Assembly (NCBI GenBank): GCA_000385055.1
Contig: ARRL01000001.1
Location: forward strand, 382,960 to 446,959
DNA length: 64,000 nt
Direction: 5' to 3'
Source of the DNA: a gamma proteobacterium SCGC AAA168-P09
Lineage (GTDB): Bacteria > Pseudomonadota > Gammaproteobacteria > Magnimaribacterales > D2472
Part shown: in pieces, positions 8,409 to 17,537 of the stretch
How positions within the stretch are numbered: position 1 is the first letter of the stretch
Layout: every line of letters starts with the position of its first letter
Notes under the pieces: model-generated
The model's database searches: none
What the model saw: only the letters and a program-made list of their open reading frames with translations
Told to the model about the DNA's origin: nothing
Made by a program: the position numbers and the translations under genes

Positions 8409-9599
8409 CTAACTTGGAAGACCCAAGACTCTTTTTGATATAACGTTTAATTGAACTTCAGAAGTTCCACCTTCAATAGAATTTCCTTTTGTTCTTAGCC
8501 AGGCTCTTGTAAGATCTTTGTCTTTTTTATCGAATTCATCCCCATCCCATGCAACTCCATTTATACCGGTGGCAGCAATCATTAATTCATGACGTCTTTT
8601 GTTATGTTCAGACCCATATAATTTAAACATTGAAGCAGTTGCGCTAGCTTTTCCGCCTTCATCTTTGGCTCTTTTTAATGTCAATCCAAATGCATGTTCT
8701 TTAATTTTATGAGCTGTTATTTGTGATCTATAAAAGCCATTACTAATTTTTCCATCTTCTTCCCCAATATGTTTTTTAGCAATAGAAACAAGATCTCTGC
8801 CACTGCCCATACTAGAGGCAAGACCAAAGCTTGATAGAAAAGCTCTTTCATGTTGTAACAATGCTTTTGCAATTGCCCATCCAGCATTTTGTTGACCTAT
8901 AAGATTTTCTTTTGGTACTTTTACGTCATCAAAAAATGTTTCGCAAAAAGGAGATTTTCCAGATATTAGAGTAATTGGTTTTGTGCTGACTCCCGCTGTT
9001 TCCATGTCAATTAGTAAAAAACTAATACCATCATGTTTTGGCTCTTTAGGACCTGTTCTTACCAAAGCAAATATCCAATCAGCCTTATCCGCATATGATG
9101 TCCATACTTTTTGGCCATTCACTATAAAATGATCTCCATTATCTTCAGCTTTTGTAGCAAGACTAGCTAAATCAGACCCAGATCCTGGTTCAGAATATCC
9201 CTGACACCATCTAATCTCACCTTTGATAATTTTTGGAAGATGCTCTTTTTTCTGTTCTTCTGTTCCGTATTCAAGGAGCACTGGAGCAAGCATCCAAATA
9301 CCAAAACTTAATAGAGGCCCTTTAGCACCAATTGCAAACATTTCTTGGTTTAGTATCGACACCTCTTCAGCGGTCAATCCACCTCCACCATATTCTTTTG
9401 AAACTGTTGGCATCGTCCATCCTTTAGCCCCCATTCGATCTAGCCATAGCTTTGATTCAGGATTTTTATATTCAGCTTTCCTGCCACCCCAGACCTCATC
9501 AATAGGAATTGAAGGGTTTGCACCAGCTCTCATAGACTTAGGACAGTTATCGTTGAGCCATTCCTTAACCTCTTGTCTGAATTCTTCTAAATTTTGCAT
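8409..9599 (-). CDS. Acyl-CoA dehydrogenase (first subunit of a pair)
   Basis: A 396-residue acyl-CoA dehydrogenase. Seen in order are an N-terminal helical region, the FAD-contacting RWCQGYSEPGSGSDLASL and VNGQKVWTSYADKADW segments, and a C-terminal domain ending GGTSEVQLNVISKRVLGLP. These wordings match the FadE-like group whose members pair with a second, shorter dehydrogenase. The equivalent MHGG FAD loop of the partner is not obvious here, which fits a division of labour between subunits. It is the promoter-proximal gene of a minus-strand operon that continues with the second dehydrogenase and an acyltransferase. Confidence 0.9.
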   Translation of the reverse strand: MQNLEEFRQEVKEWLNDNCPKSMRAGANPSIPIDEVWGGRKAEYKNPESKLWLDRMGAKGWTMPTVSKEYGGGGLTAEEVSILNQEMFAIGAKGPLLSFGIWMLAPVLLEYGTEEQKKEHLPKIIKGEIRWCQGYSEPGSGSDLASLATKAEDNGDHFIVNGQKVWTSYADKADWIFALVRTGPKEPKHDGISFLLIDMETAGVSTKPITLISGKSPFCETFFDDVKVPKENLIGQQNAGWAIAKALLQHERAFLSSFGLASSMGSGRDLVSIAKKHIGEEDGKISNGFYRSQITAHKIKEHAFGLTLKRAKDEGGKASATASMFKLYGSEHNKRRHELMIAATGINGVAWDGDEFDKKDKDLTRAWLRTKGNSIEGGTSEVQLNVISKRVLGLPS

Positions 9600-9726
9600 A
9601 TGTTTTTATATATATTTTTGAACTGTAAAACATTCTATATCAAAGTTTATCTTGTTCAAAAGAAATAAAATGTTCAATATTTATCAATGATATCTATATT
9701 CTTTACGTAAGAGTTGATTGAAATAG

Positions 9727-9732
9727 TATAAT
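9727..9732 (+). promoter_or_regulatory. Candidate -10 box immediately before nadK
   Basis: A TATAAT sits only 6 bases before the nadK ATG (9739). No Shine-Dalgarno is visible in between (TTCCTCC). If this is the real -10 box, transcription would start at or next to the start codon and the mRNA would be leaderless. Confidence 0.35.
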
Positions 9733-9738
9733 TCCTCC

Positions 9739-10608
9739 ATGTTTAAAAATATTGGAATTTATATTAAAGAAAAATCTGGCGAGGGTATTGACTCTCATGG
9801 CCTTGATGTCTTAATTAATAATTTAAAAAAGCATACTCCAAAAGTTTTTATCGAAGATACTTCTAAATATAAAAACAACTCTTTGCTAACTATAAAACAT
9901 AGCGAATTTGTATCTAAGGTTGATTTAATTATTGTTTTTGGTGGCGACGGAACTCTTTTAAGATCTGCAAGAAAATATCTTGAACATAATATTCCCATTC
10001 TTGGTATAAACATGGGTACGGTTGGTTTTTTAACTGATGTAAAAACCGAAGATTTTGAGTCAATTATAAAAGATGTGATTGATGGAAATTGCAAAATAGA
10101 AGAAAGAAACCTTGTCAGCGCCTCTTTTAATAATACGACAGCATATGGTCTTAATGAAATCGTTATTCACTCTGGTGCATATACCCAGCTAATGAGGTAC
10201 AGATTATCTGTAAATGATAAGGTTGTTTATGAGCAACGTTCAGATGGACTAATTATAGCTACACCTACTGGATCGACCGCTTATGCTCTTTCAGCTGGCG
10301 GACCTATCATCCATCCAGGCTTGGATGTTTGGACAATACTTCCAATGTTGCCTCAGAGTATCTCATCCCGTCCTTTTGTTATTTCTTCGGATGAGAAAGT
10401 TAAAGTAAATCTATTAAGAGGACCTTTAGACATAGCAAAGATTTGTGCTGATGGTCAGGAGGATATTCCAGTACCATATCTAGAAGATATACAGATTTCA
10501 AAAATGGAACATAAATTAAGGCTAGTTCACCCAATAAATAATGATTTTTTTGAAGCCTGCAGAGAAAAGTTAGGATGGAGTTTAGATATATCTAAGAAGA
10601 GTTCTTGA
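9739..10608 (+). CDS. nadK: NAD kinase
   Basis: A 289-residue NAD kinase that phosphorylates NAD to NADP in the cytosol. The GGDGT nucleotide-binding motif is in [16 protein letters not shown], followed by [14 protein letters not shown]. The second conserved block (LNEIVIHSG) and the glycine-rich [26 protein letters not shown]-type region are intact in equivalent form. Length is standard. The start codon lacks a Shine-Dalgarno and follows a TATAAT closely. The rhomboid gene begins directly after its TGA, so nadK heads a run with rhomboid, galU and pyrD. Confidence 0.95.
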   Translation: [289 protein letters not shown]

Positions 10609-11241
10609 ATGAATATTAAAAATCTTCACATACCTATTATCATTGTATCTGTGATTATTGCTTTAATATCAAATTACGGAAGCTTTGTGTCTGCTATTGA
10701 GCCACTTACTTTTTTAAAAATGGATTTAAATTCTATCGAAAGAGGGTACATTAATTTTTTTTCAATAGAATCTACATACAATATTAATAATGAATGGTGG
10801 AGACTTGTCACTCCAATGCTTATTCATTTTTCATTTGCTCATTTAGCTTTTAATTGTCTCTGGATTTATGTCCTAGGATCAAAAATTGAATTTTTAGATG
10901 GACACTTTACATTTTTAAATTTAGTAATTTTTTCATCTGCATGCTCAAATATGACACAATATTTTTATTCAGGACCATCTTTATTTGGAGGTTTATCTGG
11001 AGTTATATATGGAATGCTTGGTTATTGCATGATAATTGAATTAGAAACAAAATCTAATAGATATGGCTTACCTCCAGCCATATATTTATTTATGATAATC
11101 TGGTTATTGCTTGGCTTTATGGGCATACTGACCTTATTCGGCTTCGGAAATGTTGCTAATTTTGCTCACCTGGGTGGGTTAATATCGGGAATTATATTTG
11201 CCATCATTGCAAAATATATTTTTAAAAGAGGTCTGTCATGA
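10609..11241 (+). CDS. Rhomboid family intramembrane serine protease
   Basis: A 210-residue polytopic membrane protein with about six hydrophobic segments. The catalytic serine motif GGLSGVIYG is around residue 129 and the catalytic histidine is in NFAHLGGLISG near residue 187. The NEWWRLVTPMLIHFSFAHLAFN block matches the conserved WR and HxxxN region of rhomboids. It cleaves transmembrane segments of client proteins; the client is unknown. It starts at the base after the nadK stop and its end overlaps galU by 4 bases, so it is embedded in the nadK-galU-pyrD transcript. Confidence 0.9.
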   Translation: MNIKNLHIPIIIVSVIIALISNYGSFVSAIEPLTFLKMDLNSIERGYINFFSIESTYNINNEWWRLVTPMLIHFSFAHLAFNCLWIYVLGSKIEFLDGHFTFLNLVIFSSACSNMTQYFYSGPSLFGGLSGVIYGMLGYCMIIELETKSNRYGLPPAIYLFMIIWLLLGFMGILTLFGFGNVANFAHLGGLISGIIFAIIAKYIFKRGLS

Positions 11242-12101
11242 ATAAAATAAGAAAAGCTTTATTACCCGTTGCAGGACACGGAACTAGATTCCTACCAGCG
11301 TCAAAAGCTACACCTAAAGAAATGCTTCCTATAATTGATAAACCGCTCGTTCAATTTGCTGTAGAAGAAGCAATTGAAATAGGAATTGAAGAAATTATTT
11401 TTATAATAAGTCCACATAAACACTCAATTAAAAAACACTTTGACTTTTCTAAATCCATTGAGAAAAAATTAATAGAATCTAACAAAAAAGATTTTTTAGA
11501 AAAAGCAAATCCAGAAAATTTTAAAGATTTAAAATTTACTTACATAAATCAAGATGAACAAAAGGGTCTGGGGCATGCAATCCTATTAGCCAAGGATTAT
11601 ATTTTAGATGAACCCTTTGCTATCTTATTGCCAGATGATTTATTTTTCTCTAGTTGTCTTGCTCAGTTATCTGAAATCTATCATGAGACAAATAATTCAG
11701 TGATAGCTGTAAATAGAATTGATTCAAAAAATATTCATAAATATGGTGTTATAGATCCTGGAAGCATCAATGATCGTTTTATTGAAATTAAAAGTATAGT
11801 TGAAAAGCCAAAACCAGAAGAGGCTCCATCAGATATAGCAGTCTGTGGAAGATATATTTTAAATAGCTCTATCTTTAATTATTTAGAAGAAACCTCACCA
11901 GATAAGTCTAATGAAATACAGTTGACTGATGCAATTAAGTTAATGTTAAAAGATGAAAAAATTTCAGCATGTATATATAAAGGCGAGAAGTTTGATTGTG
12001 GAAGTAAGCAAGGTTATGTTGAGGCTACTATTTCAATCTCACTTCGTGACAATGAAATTAAAGACGATATTAAAAATTATATAAAACAATTAAAGATTTG
12101 A
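11238..12101 (+). CDS. galU: UTP-glucose-1-phosphate uridylyltransferase
   Basis: A 287-residue nucleotidyltransferase that makes UDP-glucose from UTP and glucose-1-phosphate, feeding LPS and polysaccharide synthesis. The N-terminus RKALLPVAGHGTRFLPASKA followed by TPKEMLPIIDKPLVQFAVEEA is the GalU signature. The catalytic blocks ILLPDDLF, IVEKP and CGRYIL are present. Length is standard for bacterial GalU. Its ATG overlaps the rhomboid stop (ATGA), and its TGA overlaps the TTG start of pyrD. Confidence 0.95.
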   Translation: MNKIRKALLPVAGHGTRFLPASKATPKEMLPIIDKPLVQFAVEEAIEIGIEEIIFIISPHKHSIKKHFDFSKSIEKKLIESNKKDFLEKANPENFKDLKFTYINQDEQKGLGHAILLAKDYILDEPFAILLPDDLFFSSCLAQLSEIYHETNNSVIAVNRIDSKNIHKYGVIDPGSINDRFIEIKSIVEKPKPEEAPSDIAVCGRYILNSSIFNYLEETSPDKSNEIQLTDAIKLMLKDEKISACIYKGEKFDCGSKQGYVEATISISLRDNEIKDDIKNYIKQLKI

Positions 12102-13081
12102 ATCTAATTCTAAAAACTATAAAGCTTTTTCCACCTGAAGCAGCTCACTCTGTGGCTCTTTATTCGTTAAAAATTTTACATAAATTTAAACTCCTTAATT
12201 TCTTTTTTACAAAAGGTAAAACAAAAGATCTTCAGGTATTTGGTCTGAAATTTACTAGCAGGCTTGGAACAGCTGCTGGTTTAGATAAAAATGGAGATTT
12301 TATAGATTGTCTGGGTGCATTAGGTTTTGGTTTCCTTGAAGTGGGAACAGTTACACCACTGCCACAAGCTGGAAACCCTAAACCAAGAGTTTTTAGAATA
12401 CCCAGAGATTATGCTGTAATAAATAGACTAGGTTTTAATAACAAAGGCATCGATCATTTGGTCTGTAATTTAAAATCCAGAAAATATAAAGGAATCATAG
12501 GTGTAAATATTGGAGCAAATAAAAATTCTATTGGTCAAGATAGGATTAATGATTATATAGTCTGCTTAAGAAAGGTTGCTGACCTTTGTGATTATTTAAC
12601 AATAAATATCTCTTCTCCTAACACGCCAGGGCTTCGGGAATTGCATAATCAAGAAAATATCACAAATCTTATCAATGCTGTTGAAAGTGAGGCAAGTGCT
12701 ACTAATTTCAAAGGGCCAATATTTGTAAAGATTTCTCCTGATGAATCTATTAGCTCCATAAAGAAACTTGCTGAAATAGTTTTAAATTCATCAATGTCTG
12801 GCTTAATAATATCTAACACCACAATAGATAGAAAAGATCTATCAGATAATAGATATAGTCATACTGAAGGAGGACTTTCAGGAGCGCCGCTTTTCATTCC
12901 ATCAACTAATATTCTTAAATCTATTAAGGAGGCATATCCCAAACTCTCACTTATTGGAGTTGGTGGAGTCATGTCCAAGGATGATTTTGAAATTAAAATA
13001 AACGCAGGTGCTGAACTTGTCCAAATTTATACTGGTTTTATATTTAAAGGACCTAAAATTGTTCAAGACATCCTTAAATAA
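12098..13081 (+). CDS. pyrD: Dihydroorotate dehydrogenase (quinone, class 2)
   Basis: A 327-residue class 2 dihydroorotate dehydrogenase that feeds electrons from dihydroorotate to ubiquinone in pyrimidine synthesis. The N-terminal membrane-associating helices (LFPPEAAHSVALYSLKIL) mark class 2. FMN-site motifs include GTAAGLDKNGD, LGFGFLEVGTVTP, INISSPNTPGLR (catalytic Ser region) and LIGVGGVMSKDD. The start is a TTG overlapping the galU TGA (TTGA); no ATG is available close by, and the family N-terminus begins here. Confidence 0.94.
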   Translation: MNLILKTIKLFPPEAAHSVALYSLKILHKFKLLNFFFTKGKTKDLQVFGLKFTSRLGTAAGLDKNGDFIDCLGALGFGFLEVGTVTPLPQAGNPKPRVFRIPRDYAVINRLGFNNKGIDHLVCNLKSRKYKGIIGVNIGANKNSIGQDRINDYIVCLRKVADLCDYLTINISSPNTPGLRELHNQENITNLINAVESEASATNFKGPIFVKISPDESISSIKKLAEIVLNSSMSGLIISNTTIDRKDLSDNRYSHTEGGLSGAPLFIPSTNILKSIKEAYPKLSLIGVGGVMSKDDFEIKINAGAELVQIYTGFIFKGPKIVQDILK

Positions 13082-13088
13082 ATAAAAT

Positions 13089-13523
13089 ATGGAATATGCA
13101 GTAATTTTTATAGTTATAGCATTCCTAATTGGTACTTTAGGTTTTGCTATACCATCTAAGTCATCAAGGAAAATCTCAGTTTTAAGAATTGAGGCATCAA
13201 AGATTGGATTTAAGATTTCATCAGCATCTATTGGTAAAAATTTGTTCAAAAACAAAGATTTTAATAGCATGATTTATCAGATCAAAAATACAGCTAAGTT
13301 AAAAGAAGCTCATTTTTTTAGAGACAAAGATGAATTAATTTTGTATTCTCCTCTCAAGTTAAAGTACTCAGATGAGTACAGTGAGATACAAAATGAGTTA
13401 AAAAACTTATCTCCATCTGTTGAAGAGATAATCTTTTCTAAATCATTTATTTCATTTATTTGGAAAGAAAGTAAAGGGCTTGATGAGCTAATAAAAATTA
13501 ATAACCTGCTTAAAAATTTTTAA
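13089..13523 (+). CDS. Conserved-looking hypothetical membrane-anchored protein
   Basis: A 144-residue protein I do not recognise. One hydrophobic segment (about residues 3-20, AVIFIVIAFLIGTLGFAIP) is followed by a basic, soluble domain rich in Ile, Lys and Ser, so it is probably inner-membrane anchored with a cytosolic domain. It lies 7 bases after pyrD and 61 bases before topA on the same strand. An unidentified gene also precedes topA in some relatives, but I cannot establish homology. No catalytic motif or cysteine pattern is visible. Confidence 0.7.
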   Translation: MEYAVIFIVIAFLIGTLGFAIPSKSSRKISVLRIEASKIGFKISSASIGKNLFKNKDFNSMIYQIKNTAKLKEAHFFRDKDELILYSPLKLKYSDEYSEIQNELKNLSPSVEEIIFSKSFISFIWKESKGLDELIKINNLLKNF

Positions 13524-13584
13524 AAAAGTCTTGTCAAATCATCACCTTTAGTGGTATTTCTAAAAAAGGAACACAGTTTTAATT

Positions 13585-16197
13585 ATGGCAAAATCATTAG
13601 TAATCGTTGAATCACCGGCAAAAGCTAAAACAATATCTAAGTATTTAGGTAAGGAATATATTGTAGAGTCTAGTGTTGGTCATATAAGAGATTTACCAAA
13701 AAAAGCTTCTCCAAACTCTAAAAGATCATCTATACCAAAAGATGTATCGCCAGAAGAAAAAGCAAGACTTAAAGCAATTAATGATAGAAATAGATTGATT
13801 AGAAGGATGGGTATAGATCCGGATAATGGATGGACTGCAGACTGGCAAATAATTCCTGAAAAAGAAAAGGTAATTAAATCTCTTCGAAAAGCAGCAAAAG
13901 GGGTTGATCATATTTATCTTGCAACTGACCTTGATAGAGAAGGTGAGGCAATAGCATGGCACTTAAAGGAAGCTTTGGGACCTGAAAAATATGAATATTC
14001 TCGAGTCAGATTTAATCAAATTACTAAGCCTGCAATAATTGATTCCTTTGCTGATCCAAAAGAAATTGATTTAGACTTAGTTAAGGCCTACAGAGCAAGA
14101 CGATTTTTAGATAAGGTAATTGGTTTTGAATTATCTCCATTGTTATGGAAAAAAATTGCCAGAGGACTATCTGCTGGAAGAGTTCAATCAGTCGCTTTAA
14201 GAGTTTTAGATGAAAGAGAAAGGTTAATACAAGAATTTATTCCTGAAGAGTTTTGGGAAGTTTCAATGTCTCTTCAAAAGAATGACTTGATTATTCCATT
14301 TAATTTAAATAGAAAAAAATCAGATCCTTTACTTAAAGAAGAGGAAGCAAGAAAGATTGAAAGTAGTATTCGTAACTCAGATCTTTCTATAAATGAAATT
14401 GTTAAAAAACCCGTCAAAGCTAAACCTAGAGCTCCTTTTATAACATCTACTCTTCAGCAGGCTGCAAGTACTAAGCTTAGCTTTGGTGTCAAGAGAACAA
14501 TGCGCGTTGCACAAAAATTATATGAAGCAGGGCATATTACTTATATGAGAACAGATGCTCCAAGCTTAAGTAAAGAATCCATTCAAGATGCTAGAAATTT
14601 TATTGCAGAAAGGGTGGGTGAGAAATATCTCACTAATGCTCCAAGAATATACTCAAGTACAGAAAATGCTCAAGAAGCCCATGAGGCTATTAGACCTACT
14701 AATGCATTTATGACAGGTGATGACTTGTTAAATCAAACCGAAGAAGAAAAAAGACTTTATCAATTAATTTGGCAGCAATATATTGCTTCTCAAATGCCTG
14801 ATGCTGAATATTTATCAACTTCTGCAAAAATAAATATCGGTGAATATACCTTCTCAGCAAAAGGAAGGGAGGTCATTTTTGATGGTTTCACTAAAATTTC
14901 TCAACCCATGAGATCAGATGATGATGATATTTTGCCTCCACTTTCTGAGGGAGATAATCTTGATTTAAATGAAATAAAATTAGAACAAAAATATACAAAG
15001 CCACCTGCAAGATTTTCTGAAGCAGCCCTTGTGAAAGAGTTGGAAAAAAAAGGAATAGGAAGACCCTCTACATACGCAAATATTATTTCTACTATACAGG
15101 ACAGGGGATATGTTGAAATTCAAAATAGAAGATTTTTTGTAAAAAAAATTGGTCATATTGTTACTGAAAGGTTGTTAGAAAGTTTTGATGACATCATGGA
15201 TTATGAATTTACTGCAAATTTAGAAAATAATCTTGATAGTGTTGCAAGGGGTGAGTTAGATTGGAAAAATGTTCTAGATGATTTTTATAGTGTTTTTCAA
15301 AAAGATTTAATCTCAGCTTCTGATGAGAAAGGCATGAGAGGCAATCAACCAACTTCTACCAATATTTCTTGCCCATGCGGAAAAACAAATATGCTTATTA
15401 GAAATTCTTCTAATGGAGTTTTTTTAGGATGCTCTGGCTACCAAAATTTAGGAGATGATAAGTGTAAAGAAACCTTAAATTTGGTTTCTGGTGACGAGGC
15501 TATAAGTATTGATGACACAGAAGAGGCAGAAAACTTATTAATTAAAAGAAGATGTAAAAAATGTGACACCAGCATGGATAATTATCTTATTGATGAAGGG
15601 CGCAAATTACATGTTTGTGGAAAAAATCCAGATTGTGACGGTTATTTTATAGAAGAGGGTCAATTCAAGATTAAAGGCTATGATGGCCCAACATTAGATT
15701 GCCATAAGTGTGGTGCTGAAATGCAATTAAAAACTGGAAGGTTTGGCAAGTACTTTGGATGTCTCAATGATAATTGTGGAGCAACAAGAGCCTTGCAAAG
15801 AAACGGTGAACCAAAACCAATCATGATGGAACCAATATCTATGCCTGATTTAGCTTGCCTTAAATGCGAAGATCATTATCTTTTAAGAGATAGTATGAAA
15901 GGTTTATTTTTAGCAGCTAGCAAGTATCCTAAAAACAGGGAAACAAGAGCTCCTAAAGTTTCAGAGATAAATAGTCTTTCTTCAGAGATATCTGAGGCTT
16001 GCAGATTTCTACCAAATATCAACAAGCATTTATATCTTATGAGTGCTCCTGAAAAGGACAGAGACGGCAATCCATATGTCATAAGGTATAACAAAGCTGA
16101 AGATGTTCACTACTTAGCATCAGAAAAGGATGGTAAAAAAACTAAGTGGACTGCTGTGTATGAAAATGGTGAATGGGCTCAGAACCTTAAAACTTAG
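13585..16197 (+). CDS. topA: DNA topoisomerase I
   Basis: An 870-residue type IA topoisomerase that relaxes negative supercoils. The N-terminal Toprim domain begins KSLVIVESPAKAKTISKYLG and includes ATDLDREGEAIAWHL. The active-site tyrosine is Tyr320 in ITYMRTDA (E. coli Tyr319). The C-terminus holds several zinc-ribbon modules: CPCG with later GCSGY, CKKCD with CGKNPDC, and CHKCG with CLNDNC. A last, partly degenerate one starts CLKCE and has lost its second cysteine pair. Length is normal. Its TAG overlaps the GTG start of the next gene by one base. The downstream order, up to lexA, resembles that in Pseudomonas. Confidence 0.97.
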   Translation: MAKSLVIVESPAKAKTISKYLGKEYIVESSVGHIRDLPKKASPNSKRSSIPKDVSPEEKARLKAINDRNRLIRRMGIDPDNGWTADWQIIPEKEKVIKSLRKAAKGVDHIYLATDLDREGEAIAWHLKEALGPEKYEYSRVRFNQITKPAIIDSFADPKEIDLDLVKAYRARRFLDKVIGFELSPLLWKKIARGLSAGRVQSVALRVLDERERLIQEFIPEEFWEVSMSLQKNDLIIPFNLNRKKSDPLLKEEEARKIESSIRNSDLSINEIVKKPVKAKPRAPFITSTLQQAASTKLSFGVKRTMRVAQKLYEAGHITYMRTDAPSLSKESIQDARNFIAERVGEKYLTNAPRIYSSTENAQEAHEAIRPTNAFMTGDDLLNQTEEEKRLYQLIWQQYIASQMPDAEYLSTSAKINIGEYTFSAKGREVIFDGFTKISQPMRSDDDDILPPLSEGDNLDLNEIKLEQKYTKPPARFSEAALVKELEKKGIGRPSTYANIISTIQDRGYVEIQNRRFFVKKIGHIVTERLLESFDDIMDYEFTANLENNLDSVARGELDWKNVLDDFYSVFQKDLISASDEKGMRGNQPTSTNISCPCGKTNMLIRNSSNGVFLGCSGYQNLGDDKCKETLNLVSGDEAISIDDTEEAENLLIKRRCKKCDTSMDNYLIDEGRKLHVCGKNPDCDGYFIEEGQFKIKGYDGPTLDCHKCGAEMQLKTGRFGKYFGCLNDNCGATRALQRNGEPKPIMMEPISMPDLACLKCEDHYLLRDSMKGLFLAASKYPKNRETRAPKVSEINSLSSEISEACRFLPNINKHLYLMSAPEKDRDGNPYVIRYNKAEDVHYLASEKDGKKTKWTAVYENGEWAQNLKT

Positions 16198-16637
16198 TGA
16201 ACCCAAAAGAATTAGTAAATTTATATTTAGATATTTGTGAAGATATCTCAGAAAACTTAATCTTTGACAACTCAAATCAAGATAAAAATAATTTATATCT
16301 ATTTTTGTCATCTCTTGAGCAAAGTCTAGACTTTCTAGCTTTAGACGTTAGCTCAATACTAAATTTGGATATCAAATCTTTCGCTAAATTAAATTACTTA
16401 TCAAAATGGGACAGCCTTATTGAAGAGCCAGCAATAAAAAATATTATAAAGAATGAGTTTAATAATTCAGATGGAATATTTTTATTAATAAAATCAACCA
16501 AAGAAAAGCTATTTAATCCAATAGATACAACAATTATTGCCTCAAATGACACTATTAACTTGAAAAAAATTAATTTGATATTAGATAAATATAAAAGGTT
16601 TATGCTGTTGCTTCGCAAAACTCTTGAGGAATGTTAA
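16197..16637 (+). CDS. DUF6586-like conserved hypothetical protein
   Basis: A 146-residue helical protein with no catalytic motif. Position right after topA, size and helical, Leu/Asn/Lys-rich composition match the small conserved gene found between topA and lexA in Pseudomonas (the DUF6586 type); this assignment rests mainly on synteny. It starts with GTG one base inside the topA stop (TAGTG), implying translational coupling. Function is unknown. Confidence 0.65.
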   Translation: MNPKELVNLYLDICEDISENLIFDNSNQDKNNLYLFLSSLEQSLDFLALDVSSILNLDIKSFAKLNYLSKWDSLIEEPAIKNIIKNEFNNSDGIFLLIKSTKEKLFNPIDTTIIASNDTINLKKINLILDKYKRFMLLLRKTLEEC

Positions 16638-16659
16638 GCTTTAGAAATACGGAGAAAAA

Positions 16660-16917
16660 ATGTCAAATTATCTAGAATTAGCTCAATTGCCTGACGGAAG
16701 TATAGTTTTAAGAAGATCGGACGATCACGATAATCCTATTGTAAAAATAGATTTCTCTTCAGAATCTAAAGAATTTCTTCAGGGTCAGGAACTGGCAGTT
16801 GCCAAGGAAATGATTAGAGCTGGAATTGAAAGCGTTAGTGGAAGTGTTAGCGATTTTGATGAGTTCTTTGACAGCCAAAAAGAAAGACTTTCAAAGAAAC
16901 CAGTAATTCTGCATTAA
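16660..16917 (+). CDS. Small conserved protein of the topA-lexA locus
   Basis: An 85-residue acidic protein beginning MSNYLELAQLPDGSIVLRRSDD, with an internal FSSESKEFLQGQELAVAKEMI helix. It resembles the small conserved protein encoded between topA and sulA/lexA in Pseudomonas (PA3009-like). A GGAG-type ribosome-binding site (ACGGAGAAAA) precedes the ATG. Its last 4 bases overlap the 3' end of the convergent lexA gene. Function is unknown. Confidence 0.75.
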   Translation: MSNYLELAQLPDGSIVLRRSDDHDNPIVKIDFSSESKEFLQGQELAVAKEMIRAGIESVSGSVSDFDEFFDSQKERLSKKPVILH

Positions 16918-17528
16918 TTTTCTCTAATTAACCCTACGCTTTTACCTTCAATAAATAATTCTGTTTCTTCAAGATTTACTTCTATATCATTAAAATCATT
17001 ATTTGCAGGTTTTAAGTGAACAATATTTGGAGCACTTCTTTGGAAATACTTAACTGTTACCTCATCTTCAATTCGAGCAATAACGATATCTCCATTTCTT
17101 ATTTCTTGTGTTTTCTTAACAGCAATAAGATCATCTTCCATGATTCCAGCATCTTTCATACTTAAACCACGCACCCTAAGAAAATAATCAAAATCTGAAC
17201 CAAAAAACCCTTTAGGACAATTCAAAACTTTCTCAACATTTTCACTTGCTAGGGTTGGAGAGCCTGCCGCAACCAAACCTACAATAGGATATTCGTTATC
17301 TTCGCTAGTAATCTCTGGATTTATAATTGATATTCCTCTAGACGCTCCACTCTCAATAGAGATAAAACCTTTTTTTTCTAAAGCTCGAAGATGCGTTTCG
17401 GCTGAATTGGGTGATTTGAAACCTAATTCTCTACATATATTTGCTCTAGTAGGAGGAAAACCTGTTTTATTTATGTAAACTTGAATACAATCAAGTACTT
17501 TTTGTTGTTGAGGTGTTATATCTTTCAT
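16914..17528 (-). CDS. lexA: LexA SOS repressor
   Basis: A 204-residue repressor of the DNA-damage (SOS) regulon. The N-terminal winged helix (residues 1-70) reads TPQQQKVLDCI with FPPTRANICRELGFKSPNSAETHLRALEKKG. The self-cleavage site is Ala88-Gly89 (LVAAGSP). The catalytic dyad is Ser123 (RGLSM) and Lys160 (VTVKYF). All elements needed for RecA-stimulated autocleavage are present. A near-consensus LexA box just upstream indicates autoregulation. sulA, which neighbours lexA in Pseudomonas, is missing here. The gene is divergent from a 5'-nucleotidase. Confidence 0.97.
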   Translation of the reverse strand: MKDITPQQQKVLDCIQVYINKTGFPPTRANICRELGFKSPNSAETHLRALEKKGFISIESGASRGISIINPEITSEDNEYPIVGLVAAGSPTLASENVEKVLNCPKGFFGSDFDYFLRVRGLSMKDAGIMEDDLIAVKKTQEIRNGDIVIARIEDEVTVKYFQRSAPNIVHLKPANNDFNDIEVNLEETELFIEGKSVGLIREN

Positions 17529-17537
17529 ATTCTTTAA

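Noticed and set aside
9703-9710. Palindrome TTACGTAA between acyl-CoA dehydrogenase and nadK genes
   Set aside because: Eight bases only and AT-rich; it faintly recalls some branched-chain catabolism operators, but I could not support a match.
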